The notes under the pieces were generated by a model. The model was not told the DNA's origin and did not search any database. It saw only the letters and a list, made by a program, of their open reading frames with translations. The position numbers and the translations under genes were made by a program. Source: an uncultured Alphaproteobacteria bacterium (GTDB taxonomy: Bacteria; Pseudomonadota; Alphaproteobacteria; RF32; CAG-239). From it: 14,013 nucleotides of DNA. The stretch lies in the NCBI GenBank assembly GCA_944391365.1, contig CALXTH010000057.1, positions 1-14,013 of the forward strand, given 5' to 3'. Every line of letters begins with the position of its first letter. Positions within the stretch are counted from its first letter, which is position 1. Of this stretch, positions 1-6,106 are shown in pieces.

Positions 1-366
1 CATCGAATCAAAAGCCTTGCCACCGGAATAAACCGTCATACTCCCGCCGCTGACTGCCGTATTCCGAGCCTCTCCATAAACTTTCTGAAAAGCCCGGTAC
101 TGAATATTCGTCCCGTTAGAGACACCGCCGCTCTCAACCGTCTGAGCAGAATAAGAATACAAATTGCTGCCATTGGTCACCCCGCCGGACTTCACAATTT
201 GTTGTCCCAACACCATCACATTATTAGTCGTTCCCAAAACATTTTGCGTCACCGGAGAATCAACCATTGTCCCTGACCAAACCTCCCCGGCCGGAACCTC
301 AGTCGTTATCGCCGCCGCCGGAGAAGAAATAATCGTAGAAACCAACAGAACAGACAGTCTTTTCAT
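1..366 (-). CDS. AIDA-repeat autotransporter-like adhesin, N-terminal part (partial)
   Basis: The minus strand is open from an ATG at 366 to the window edge, giving 122 residues of a protein whose C-terminal part lies outside. Residues 1-19 form a signal peptide (short basic start MKRLS, hydrophobic core, SSPAAA end). From about residue 60 the protein is built of short Gly-Gly, Asn, Thr and Val-rich units such as VKSGGVTNGSNLY, TVESGGVSNGTNIQ and MTVYSGGKAFD. These look like the AIDA-type beta-helix repeats of type V secreted passenger domains. A GGGAGG ribosome binding site lies 7 nt before the ATG, which supports this start. By family knowledge such proteins are secreted or surface-displayed adhesins; a C-terminal translocator barrel would be expected beyond the window but cannot be seen. 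No neighbouring gene shares its strand closely enough to be an operon partner, since the metK terminator lies upstream of it. Confidence 0.72.
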   Translation of the reverse strand, partial: MKRLSVLLVSTIISSPAAAITTEVPAGEVWSGTMVDSPVTQNVLGTTNNVMVLGQQIVKSGGVTNGSNLYSYSAQTVESGGVSNGTNIQYRAFQKVYGEARNTAVSGGSMTVYSGGKAFDSM

Positions 367-407
367 AACAACACGCCTCCCGGATGCAATACTTTAAGTT
401 TACACAA

Positions 408-435
408 AGGATACAGGCACAAGAAAAAATTTCAA
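408..435 (-). promoter_or_regulatory. Putative sigma-70 promoter of the AIDA-repeat gene
   Basis: TTGAAA (430-435) and TATCCT (408-413), read on the minus strand, are separated by 16 nt. Transcription would start near 401, giving a leader of about 35 nt. Element matches are moderate, so this is only a candidate. Confidence 0.4.
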
Positions 436-450
436 CAACTTAAATTTGAT

Positions 451-483
451 ATAAACAAAAAAGACGTTCTGAGGAACGTCTTT
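451..483 (-). terminator. Rho-independent terminator of metK
   Basis: A perfect 10-bp stem, AAAGACGTTC with GAACGTCTTT around a 4-nt loop (460-483), lies 14 nt after the metK stop. On the minus strand it is followed by a T-rich run (TTTTTTGTTTAT). It separates metK from the AIDA-repeat gene downstream. Confidence 0.85.
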
Positions 484-496
484 CCAAAATTTTGAC

Positions 497-1498
497 TTAA
501 ACCAGCCCCTCCCGGCACAACCTGGCATAACCGGGCTTGTCCAACCCGAGCAGATGAATAATCTCCGCCGGAGCAAGCTCAATATCAAGTCCGGAAGAAT
601 AGCTTTTTCCGCCTTTTATCCGGATAAGCTCCGCACTTGGCAGCTTGGCCCGTCCGATGCAGCTTGATAAATAAACAAAGCACTCATCATTATCTTCCAG
701 ATACTGTTTGGCCAGATACCGGGCATATAAATTCAAGGTCAAATCCGCTTTGGTTGCATCTTTCGTCCAGGGACTCCCGCCGCCGATCGGTGCAGCCGTT
801 CCGTAAAAATCACAGGCAAGTTTCCGCCCGGTCACACCACAATCCGCCACAGATGAATGAAGACAATACCTTCCCGTCCCGTTGACAATAACGCGCTCCG
901 GCTCAACAGCCAGAACACCTGCAATAAACGGAACCAAATCAACCTCTTCCAACATCGGGACTGCGGCCACGACACAAACAATCCCGCCACGCTCATCCAC
1001 CGTTACCTGCGTTTTAATATCCAAACCGAGTTCTGCCTCTGACAACGCTTTCTGATAAAGCGCCCGGTTCAGTTTTCTTGATAAAAAAAGCTCCCGGCTC
1101 ACCAATCCTTCACCCTGGCAGGCATAACCGACAAATACCCCCTGGTCACCCCAGCCGCCGCTGGTCACACCCTGACCAATCTCGGCCGATTGCCCATGAA
1201 TTAAATTAACAACGGTCAGCTTTTCCGGTTCAATCGCATGCCCCCCCCACCGCCGGGCATACGCTTCCGTATAACCGATTTCGGCCAAAGCAGCAAGAAC
1301 ATGCGACCTCAAATCCCGCAGTTCTGCCTTTCCGCTCACCTCGCCGCCAAGCACAACCGTATTGCCCTTGAGCAAAACCTCAACGGCATACCTCACCGAC
1401 GGATCCTGTTCCACCATCCGGTCCAAAAGATAACTTGAAATATAATCGGCTGTTTTATCGGGGTGCCCGAGCGACACCGCTTCTGCTGTTTTCAACAT
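497..1498 (-). CDS. metK: S-adenosylmethionine synthetase, short divergent form
   Basis: Makes S-adenosylmethionine from methionine and ATP in the cytoplasm. Conserved stretches are in order: GHPDK (11-15), VLGGE (49-53), GDQG (117-120), D160 and K162 in LDIKTQVT, the DCGVTGRK segment (219-226), and GGGSPWTKDATKAD (239-252). The last corresponds to the GGGAFSGKDPTKVD phosphate-binding motif of standard MetK and keeps both lysines (246, 250) and the aspartate (252). At 333 residues it is some 50 shorter than usual MetK (about 384). The loop before GDQG is shortened, and the C-terminal segment normally containing AYGHFGR and a late Trp is missing, the protein ending LCREGLV. The AAGGAG ribosome binding site is part of a putative SAM-II riboswitch directly upstream, consistent with feedback by its own product. 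It has its own promoter and terminator. Function is probably retained because catalytic residues are present; a specialised paralogue is possible. Confidence 0.88.
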   Translation of the reverse strand: MLKTAEAVSLGHPDKTADYISSYLLDRMVEQDPSVRYAVEVLLKGNTVVLGGEVSGKAELRDLRSHVLAALAEIGYTEAYARRWGGHAIEPEKLTVVNLIHGQSAEIGQGVTSGGWGDQGVFVGYACQGEGLVSRELFLSRKLNRALYQKALSEAELGLDIKTQVTVDERGGIVCVVAAVPMLEEVDLVPFIAGVLAVEPERVIVNGTGRYCLHSSVADCGVTGRKLACDFYGTAAPIGGGSPWTKDATKADLTLNLYARYLAKQYLEDNDECFVYLSSCIGRAKLPSAELIRIKGGKSYSSGLDIELAPAEIIHLLGLDKPGYARLCREGLV

Positions 1499-1506
1499 AA
1501 CGAAAT

Positions 1507-1554
1507 CTCCTTGTTTAGTCCTCTATTGCGGGACAAGTCAGGTTAAATCCACAA
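1507..1554 (-). promoter_or_regulatory. Putative SAM-II riboswitch in the metK leader
   Basis: Read on the minus strand, a 5-bp stem TTGTG/CGCAA (1550-1554 with 1526-1530) closes a loop that begins with GATTTAACC, the SAM-II signature loop. The 3' end of the loop, GTCC (1531-1534), pairs with GGAC (1518-1521) downstream to make the H-type pseudoknot. The tail is CTAAACAAGGAG, close to the SAM-II consensus CUAAAAAGGG, so the ribosome binding site is in the aptamer. This is the expected layout for translational shut-off by SAM. SAM-V shares a similar core and is the main alternative. Confidence 0.75.
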
Positions 1555-1588
1555 AAAAAACATGACCGGCCACCCGGCATGCTCAATA

Positions 1589-1617
1589 ATAATCTGCCCT
1601 TTTTAATCAAATGTCAA
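1589..1617 (-). promoter_or_regulatory. Sigma-70 promoter of metK
   Basis: On the minus strand TTGACA (1612-1617) and GATTAT (1589-1594) are spaced by exactly 17 nt. Transcription would begin near 1582, so the whole putative SAM-II element is transcribed. A GC-rich hairpin with a T8 run starts almost at the predicted 5' end. Confidence 0.65.
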
Positions 1618-1630
1618 GCCTGAAAATCAT

Positions 1631-1662
1631 AAAGAAGGAGCCGCCGAAGCGACTCCTTCTTT
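1631..1662 (-). terminator. Rho-independent terminator of hsp20
   Basis: A 10-bp perfect stem AAAGAAGGAG/CTCCTTCTTT plus an inner stem capped by a TTCG loop lies 16 nt after the Hsp20 stop. On the minus strand it ends in CTTCTTTATG. Confidence 0.82.
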
Positions 1663-1678
1663 ACGCAGACACCGTGTT

Positions 1679-2164
1679 TTACTTGCGTGTAATCGAGATT
1701 TTCTTTTTCCGTCCCTGCTCTTCCGTTGACTTCGGAATGCTGACTTCCAAAATACCGTTTTCAAATTGAGCCGTTGCATCATTTGACTTCAGCTCCCACG
1801 GCAGCGGAATGGTCCTCTGGAAAGAACCGTAAGTAAACTCCGAAAAACAATTCCCGGACTGATCTTCTTTCCGCTCGGACTTTTTCTCTCCGGAAATTGT
1901 CAGATACCCGTCATTTGAAATTTCCAAATCAATATCTTTTTCAGACATTCCCGGCATTTCCGCCCGAACCGTTACCGCCTTGTCATTTTCTGAAACCTCG
2001 ATTTTCGGCTCCAGCGTCTTCAACATAACCTCCTCGTCTCTGAACGAAGGATCAAGCCAGCCGTTAAACATCGTGTTGACCAAATCATTAAAATCCCGGC
2101 GCAATCCATACCCGACAGAAGCATGACGATTATTATTCTTGCGATTCATCAGTGAATTTGACAT
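1679..2164 (-). CDS. Hsp20 family small heat-shock protein
   Basis: An ATP-independent holdase chaperone that binds unfolding proteins in the cytoplasm. The ATG at 2164 is chosen because AAAGGAG lies 8 nt upstream; the upstream in-frame ATG at 2182 would put that ribosome binding site inside the coding region. The product has 161 residues, typical of the family. The N-terminal arm contains RRDFNDLVNTMFNGW (22-36). The alpha-crystallin domain runs from about 51 to 145, with AEMPGM (68-73), SNDGYLTISGEKK (83-95) and the signature AQFENGILEVSIPK (132-145). The C-terminal tail has an ISI motif (IxI type, 156-158), which in this family docks subunits into oligomers. The gene is single, with its own terminator and an RpoH-type promoter upstream, consistent with heat induction. 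Confidence 0.93.
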   Translation of the reverse strand: MSNSLMNRKNNNRHASVGYGLRRDFNDLVNTMFNGWLDPSFRDEEVMLKTLEPKIEVSENDKAVTVRAEMPGMSEKDIDLEISNDGYLTISGEKKSERKEDQSGNCFSEFTYGSFQRTIPLPWELKSNDATAQFENGILEVSIPKSTEEQGRKKKISITRK

Positions 2165-2215
2165 CTTTTGATCTCCTTTCATTTTTCCGAGTTTAAAAAC
2201 TCTTTCTATAAAAAG

Positions 2216-2244
2216 AGATAGGAAGCAATTTCCCCAAACGCAAG
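2216..2244 (-). promoter_or_regulatory. RpoH (sigma-32) type heat-shock promoter
   Basis: On the minus strand CTTG (2241-2244), an 18-nt spacer and CCTATCT (2216-2222) fit the alphaproteobacterial heat-shock promoter consensus CTTG-N17/18-CYTATNT. It sits about 50 nt before the Hsp20 start, and the gene it serves is a heat-shock gene. Confidence 0.72.
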
Positions 2245-2283
2245 CCCCATATCAAAATTTTTTTCTTTCCCCAAACACAGCCT

Positions 2284-2323
2284 CAAAAAAAGAAAGAGAG
2301 CTCCGACAAACATCGGAACTCTC
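2284..2323 (-). terminator. Rho-independent terminator of the lipoprotein hydrolase gene
   Basis: An 11-bp stem with one G-U pair (GAGAGTTCCGA with TCGGAGCTCTC, 2296-2323) is followed on the minus strand by TTTCTTTTTTT (2285-2295). It lies about 30 nt beyond the hydrolase stop. Confidence 0.85.
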
Positions 2324-2354
2324 CGTCAACTCATAACATATGTCCAAACGGCTT

Positions 2355-3188
2355 TTAATCCGCGGATTGCAAAAATGCCGCAATAGAACGATATAAATCC
2401 TGCTGGTTTTCCTCCGTCTCAAAATTATGCCCGCTCTGCGGAACAGTCACCAAATGTTTCGGAAAAGACAAAGCATCATACAAATCTTCAACATCCCGGG
2501 GCGGAATGACAAAATCATCTTCTGCCGTAACCAGCAAAACATCAGCTTTGATTTTATCTGCAAGCTTCAAAGCATCATAAGCCTTCGCCGTCTCAACAAC
2601 CTGATAAGGAATATCCTCTGTCTGATAACGATAAAAGCCGTTCTTTTTCCAGTTTTCACAAAAATCATGCATCTCTGACAGGCAGGCCGCCTCCCATTTC
2701 TGTCCGCTGACAACCGGCGTCACCGGAATCAATTTTCCGACCCGGGAAGGATTCTCCGCCGTATATTGCAAAACCGAAGCCCCACCCAGCGAATGTCCGA
2801 CAAGCGCAAAAGGTTCACTGTAAAAGTCCTGTCGGCTGACCCAATCAACAACTTCCGCCAAATCCCGCTCAAATGACGCCAGGCGGACATCTTTAATATT
2901 TCCGCCGCTCTTGCCTAAAGAATTTCTGCTGTCAAAAGTAATCACGACATACCCGTTGTCCAAAAAAGCCTTTTTCGCCGTCTGCACCACGGAATGCCCC
3001 AGATGAGACGCCAACCCGTGCTGAATAATCGCCAATTTTCCGGCATCCGCATGCGCCACCCCGTCAACTTGCAAATATATCGGACCACTTTGCTCATCAT
3101 CAAGCCACACTTCCCGGGAAGCCTCATTTTTGGCACACGATACCAGCAACAATCCCCAAAAGACCAAAAAAACTTTTCTCACAAACAT
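2355..3188 (-). CDS. Alpha/beta-hydrolase lipoprotein (serine esterase/lipase-like)
   Basis: A 277-residue hydrolase. The N-terminus is a lipoprotein signal: MFVRKVFLVFWGLLLVSC, with the lipobox LVSC and the acylated Cys at 18, so the mature protein should be membrane-anchored outside the cytoplasm. The hydrolase fold shows an oxyanion-hole strand IIQHGLASH (54-62), a FDSRNSLGKSGG turn (85-96), the nucleophile elbow GHSLGG (131-136, Ser133), an acid in TAEDDFV (Asp224 or 225) and the catalytic His254 in SGHNF. This pattern resembles monoglyceride-lipase, BAAT or FrsA-like esterases, but the substrate cannot be read from the sequence. Two pairs of close cysteines (169, 177) could form a disulfide. 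GGGAGG lies 6 nt before the ATG. The gene is monocistronic with its own terminator. Confidence 0.85.
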   Translation of the reverse strand: MFVRKVFLVFWGLLLVSCAKNEASREVWLDDEQSGPIYLQVDGVAHADAGKLAIIQHGLASHLGHSVVQTAKKAFLDNGYVVITFDSRNSLGKSGGNIKDVRLASFERDLAEVVDWVSRQDFYSEPFALVGHSLGGASVLQYTAENPSRVGKLIPVTPVVSGQKWEAACLSEMHDFCENWKKNGFYRYQTEDIPYQVVETAKAYDALKLADKIKADVLLVTAEDDFVIPPRDVEDLYDALSFPKHLVTVPQSGHNFETEENQQDLYRSIAAFLQSAD

Positions 3189-3276
3189 GTTCTGCCTCCC
3201 ACCATCTTAAAAACAAAAAAACTGATTTGCTTTTTCACTCTCTTGCCGACATCAAAACCATCGGCAATTTTTTTAC

Positions 3277-3305
3277 AATCTAGCAGCAATATTTTAATTT
3301 TACAA
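3277..3305 (-). promoter_or_regulatory. Candidate promoter of the lipoprotein hydrolase gene
   Basis: TTGTAA (3300-3305) and TAGATT (3277-3282) on the minus strand are 17 nt apart. The leader of about 80 nt would contain a 7-bp hairpin, TTGCCGA/TCGGCAA (3243-3267). Both boxes match only four of six consensus bases. Confidence 0.38.
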
Positions 3306-3337
3306 GATCAACCGACAGCCCGCCCGACAATTTAGCA

Positions 3338-3365
3338 TTGACTTTCACACCGCTGAAACTATAAT
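3338..3365 (+). promoter_or_regulatory. Sigma-70 promoter of the secreted six-cysteine protein gene
   Basis: TTGACT (3338-3343), a 16-nt spacer and a perfect TATAAT (3360-3365) lie about 30 nt before the start codon. Transcription should begin near 3372. Confidence 0.72.
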
Positions 3366-3393
3366 AAAAATAGATCCTATAAAGAGGCTGCTC

Positions 3394-3843
3394 ATGAAAA
3401 AAACAACTTTAATAGCCGGAATACTTATAACTTTTGCGGGTAATGCATTTGCTGACGCGCTGCCCATTGAAGTCCTGGAACAAGAATTCTCTCAATGTTC
3501 CGACGATTTTGAAGCTGAAGCACAAAAATGCCCCGATTTATGGAGCATGAGATGTTATAACCACTTAATGACGGCTCATAAAAATACACAACAATGCTAT
3601 AAAGACGTCACCATAAAATTATTTGAAAATTATTATGGCTTGTCAAAAGAAGACGCCGCAAAAAAATTCGACGAACACAGCCAATTCATATACAACCAAT
3701 ATTTATACATATATAATGATTCCTCCTATTGCCTACAAAATAATTGTGGCGTATCCCCCTACTTATACAGCGAATACGCCACAACTTATAATCTCCGTTT
3801 TTATATCGAAAGAATAATCGGTGCCGTTTCCTCCCGCGGTTAA
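3394..3843 (+). CDS. Secreted six-cysteine protein of unknown function
   Basis: Not recognised as a known family. The 149-residue product starts with a clear Sec signal peptide (MKKTTLIAGILITFAGNAFA, cleavage likely after Ala20). The mature part has six cysteines (35, 46, 54, 68, 113, 118), an even number that suggests three disulfides in the periplasm or outside the cell. It also has a run of Tyr, Asn and Gln around 97-130 (YNQYLYIYND and PYLYSEYATTYN). It is predicted to be mainly helical in the middle (KLFENYYGLSKEDAAKKFDE). AAAGAGG precedes the ATG and a strong promoter lies upstream, so expression is plausible. It is a single gene. Its TAA and the stop of the convergent remnant share the TTAA at 3840-3843. 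Confidence 0.75.
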   Translation: MKKTTLIAGILITFAGNAFADALPIEVLEQEFSQCSDDFEAEAQKCPDLWSMRCYNHLMTAHKNTQQCYKDVTIKLFENYYGLSKEDAAKKFDEHSQFIYNQYLYIYNDSSYCLQNNCGVSPYLYSEYATTYNLRFYIERIIGAVSSRG

Positions 3844-4049
3844 TAGCTGTTAAATCTATTTCTATGCCCTCTTTCAAAAACTCTTTGTGAAGGATCCCGA
3901 TGAAGATTTCGATCTTCTATATTATTGACGTTCCTAATAAAATTCTGCCTAACAACATTGTGATCAACATTTTGAAAAGCATTCAATGTATCCGGTCCGA
4001 TCAAACCATCCGCCTGAACACCCAATGCTCTCTGAAGATTCTGAAACAT
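3840..4049 (-). pseudogene. Remnant of a GH108-type lysozyme: C-terminal peptidoglycan-binding domain
   Basis: Only about 70 codons remain. LQRALGVQADGLIGPDTLNAFQ matches the peptidoglycan-binding repeat LQ.ALG...DG.IGP.TL.A. The end, DPSQRVFERGHRNRFN, resembles the C-terminus of GH108/PG_binding_3 endolysins and secretion-activator proteins (PSQ..F..GW.NR). The catalytic N-terminal domain is absent: an in-frame TGA lies just upstream (4059-4061), and beyond it come a terminator and the initiator tRNA. There is no ribosome binding site before the ATG at 4049. This looks like the tail of a phage- or transfer-derived gene truncated next to a tRNA. A small expressed wall-binding protein is an unlikely alternative. 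Confidence 0.62.
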
Positions 4050-4077
4050 CAAAGCCAATCAAAAACAAACACGCAAA

Positions 4078-4110
4078 ACAAAAAGGCCTTGAGATTTCTC
4101 TCAAAGCCTT
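4078..4110 (-). terminator. Rho-independent terminator of the initiator tRNA gene
   Basis: On the minus strand AAGGC-TTTGAGA pairs with TCTCAA-GGCCTT (one mismatched position) and is followed by TTTTTGTTTTG. It lies 11 nt after the encoded CCA of the tRNA. Confidence 0.8.
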
Positions 4111-4120
4111 ACTTTCCCAC

Positions 4121-4197
<77 letters not shown>

Positions 4198-4238
4198 ACA
4201 AACGCTGTACTGCGAATCCCATCCGCAATACAGCGGTA

Positions 4239-4267
4239 TATATACATCACACAAAACTCATTGTCAA
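4239..4267 (-). promoter_or_regulatory. Strong promoter of the initiator tRNA gene
   Basis: Perfect TTGACA (4262-4267) and TATATA (4239-4244) spaced by 17 nt on the minus strand. The TTGACA contains the TGA stop codon of the cold-shock gene. The short leader holds an imperfect hairpin, CGCTGTA/TACAGCG with GCG/CGC inside (4203-4235). Confidence 0.8.
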
Positions 4268-4521
4268 GCATTAATTACACTTTTAAAAAAAGCCGGATGC
4301 TCCTGCAACAAAACCAAATGCCCTGCAGCAATCCGACCCTTATCATTATACAACTCATAAGACATCTGCTGCCCTTCGGTTTTATCCTCAATTCCAGCCT
4401 TCTGAAATTGGGTAATATGAACAAAAACATCCTTCCCGCTTTCCTCATCGGTAATAAAACCATAGCCTTTTTTCTCATTAAACCACTTCAATTTCCCATA
4501 CCGAACCAAAGTACCACTCAT
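4264..4521 (-). CDS. Cold-shock domain protein (CspA family, with C-terminal extension)
   Basis: An RNA/single-stranded-DNA binding protein that acts as an RNA chaperone. The 85-residue product carries the cold-shock fold at residues 6-70, with KLKWFNEKKGYGFI (RNP1 KGYGFI) and DVFVHI (RNP2), the aromatic strands that stack on bases. Standard CspA proteins are about 70 residues; this one has a short extra tail (HLVLLQEHPAFFKSVINA). The ATG at 4521 is used because GGGAGG lies 10 nt upstream; the TTG two codons earlier is too close to it. A long AT-rich upstream region with repeats could include an extended leader, as is usual for cold-shock genes, but no cold-box sequence was found. The gene is followed directly by the initiator tRNA promoter. 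Confidence 0.9.
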   Translation of the reverse strand: MSGTLVRYGKLKWFNEKKGYGFITDEESGKDVFVHITQFQKAGIEDKTEGQQMSYELYNDKGRIAAGHLVLLQEHPAFFKSVINA

Positions 4522-4667
4522 CTGCAATATCCTCCCTTAAACTAAAAGTTACAACAAAAAATAAATTATCACTAAATAGCTATTCTCTTTTTTCCGATAA
4601 TCAAGTCATATACCAAAATAAATTTATGCCCTCCTTTCCCAATAAAGATTTAAGTCCATTTCTTCAC

Positions 4668-4726
4668 TTTTTCCGTCTCTATCAATAATTTTAAATAAGA
4701 ATACATAGCATACTAATATTAGTAAA
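4668..4726. repeat. Direct repeat copy A containing a 14-bp palindrome
   Basis: The block contains GTCTCTATCAATAAT, then AAATAAGAA, then the perfect palindrome TACTAATATTAGTA at 4711-4724. The same order of elements recurs 117 bp further on. Confidence 0.75.
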
Positions 4727-4785
4727 GTCTAAAATACTTATATCAACAATATAAAATCAAGCAGCAGTTTAGTCTATTATCGAAT

Positions 4786-4843
4786 ATTTTTTGTCTCTAT
4801 TAATAATTTAAATAAGAACAAGTATCCTACTAATATTAGTATA
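4786..4843. repeat. Direct repeat copy B containing the same 14-bp palindrome
   Basis: It contains GTCTCTATTAATAAT, AAATAAGAA and TACTAATATTAGTA at 4828-4841. The palindrome is identical to copy A, whereas the linking bases between AAATAAGAA and the palindrome differ, as expected if the palindrome is the conserved part. Confidence 0.75.
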
Positions 4844-5092
4844 AACTAATAAAGAGCATGTCAACAGAAGTTTTACTTTTTTAAGCTGTCATTTTTTCCG
4901 TCCATACTATTTAATAGAATATGATTATACATTTAAAATATCTAACAAAATTATAACATTCCAAAGAAATTTATAACAAACAATGCAAATCAATCCCGAA
5001 TATTGCAGCCCCGCATACGCCCCTCCGGAAACAAAAAATCATATATTAAAAGACGAACTCTTAAACTGACAAATATTAAAAAGGGCAAATAA

Positions 5093-6016
5093 TCAGACAA
5101 TATTTCTGGTATACACCTGCAGTTGCTTCGTCAGCAAACGGCTCCCGTGCCCACGGTCCGGAACAATTCGCAGATCAGAAAGAGGCAGCCGCCGATGCAA
5201 CTCATAAGCACCGATCAACGGACAAACCATATCCAACCGGTTATGAACAATAACAACCGGAATTGTTTTCAGCCGCTCCACATGAGCCAAAATTTCATTC
5301 TCCGCCAAAAAAAACTTGTGCGCCGCATAATGCATCATCACCCGACATGAAGAAACATCACTCTCCGTCACCGGTTCCGCCGCCTCTGCAACCGACACCT
5401 CTCCCAAAACACGTTCATAACGCCCATAGAGCTGAACCGCCCGCACCTGCTTTTGTAAGTCTCCGGACATAATCTGCCTATAATAAAATGCCGGAACATC
5501 CTCTCCGTCAGGCAACGGCTCCCGGAGCAAAGCCATCACATCCGGATAAAACCACCCCGAATACAACTGCTCCCACATACGATTGTCCTGATTTGCCAAA
5601 AAAACCTTCGCCACAATCAGCCGGCGAACTTTCTCCGGATATTTCTCAGCAAACAACAAGGCCAGAGTCGCCCCCCAGGAACTGCCAAAAACAACCACCG
5701 GTTCCGTTATCTGCAAATGAGCCAAAAGCCGCGCCGCATCTTCCACCAAATCCTGCGTTGTATTTTCGGCCACTTCTCCTGCCGGCAAAGACTTCCCGCA
5801 GCCGCGCTGATCAAACAAAATAACCCGACATTTTTTCAGATTAAAATTTCCGGCCGTTCCCGCATTGCTCCAATATCCCGGGCCTCCATGAAAACAAATC
5901 ACCGGAACACCGGACGGCTTTCCGAACTCCCGGAAAAAGATCCGGTGCTTTTCCGACACCCGCAGATATCCCTGATGAAAAGCTTTCGGCTCAAACCACC
6001 TGCTGAAAATATTCAT
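5093..6016 (-). CDS. Proline iminopeptidase-like peptidase (S33 family)
   Basis: A 307-residue cytoplasmic alpha/beta hydrolase without a signal peptide. It has the S33 prolyl aminopeptidase layout: HGGPG (43-47, oxyanion hole), FDQRGCGKS (68-76), the nucleophile elbow GSSWGA (111-116, Ser113), a helical cap domain from about 135 to 235, then Asp262 in HNRLDMVCP and His290 in DRGHGS. Enzymes with HGGPG plus DQRGCG remove N-terminal proline from peptides. The length is close to the usual 310-320, but the normal GGSWGS is GSSWGA here and the cap is divergent, so related aminopeptidases or other S33 hydrolases are possible. AAGGGG precedes the ATG. The gene is divergent from nagA with a 90-bp shared spacer; no functional link to nagAB is visible. 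Confidence 0.82.
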   Translation of the reverse strand: MNIFSRWFEPKAFHQGYLRVSEKHRIFFREFGKPSGVPVICFHGGPGYWSNAGTAGNFNLKKCRVILFDQRGCGKSLPAGEVAENTTQDLVEDAARLLAHLQITEPVVVFGSSWGATLALLFAEKYPEKVRRLIVAKVFLANQDNRMWEQLYSGWFYPDVMALLREPLPDGEDVPAFYYRQIMSGDLQKQVRAVQLYGRYERVLGEVSVAEAAEPVTESDVSSCRVMMHYAAHKFFLAENEILAHVERLKTIPVVIVHNRLDMVCPLIGAYELHRRLPLSDLRIVPDRGHGSRLLTKQLQVYTRNIV

Positions 6017-6044
6017 CGCATGCCCCTTTCATGTCATTTAACCG

Positions 6045-6072
6045 TTGCAATCTTCGCAGCATAATTTAATAT
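6045..6072 (+). promoter_or_regulatory. Candidate promoter of nagAB
   Basis: TTGCAA (6045-6050), a 16-nt spacer and TAATAT (6067-6072) precede nagA by 34 nt. Matches are moderate. No inverted repeat of the NagC or NagR type was found. Confidence 0.45.
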
Positions 6073-6106
6073 AGATGTATTAAAAGATTCGTAACAGGAA
6101 AAAGAG

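Larger units (their letters stand above)
4522..5092. other. AT-rich gene-free spacer with repeats
   Basis: About 570 bases without a credible gene, far richer in A and T than the flanks. It contains two diverged direct-repeat copies with identical palindromes, and four occurrences of a TTTTTTCCG-like or TTTTTTGTC-like string (near 4588, 4667, 4786, 4890). No clear terminator for the peptidase gene and no convincing single promoter for the cold-shock gene could be chosen. Confidence 0.6.

Noticed and set aside
2172..2217. RNA thermometer in the hsp20 leader: CTCTTTT could pair with the AAAGGAG ribosome binding site.
   Set aside because: CTCTTTT overlaps or directly follows the predicted RpoH -10 box, so it would lie mostly upstream of the transcription start and not be in the mRNA.
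5263..5823. Plus-strand open frames rich in Pro, His and Arg opposite the peptidase gene.
   Set aside because: They are complementary-frame shadows of the S33 peptidase, which has all its catalytic motifs on the minus strand.
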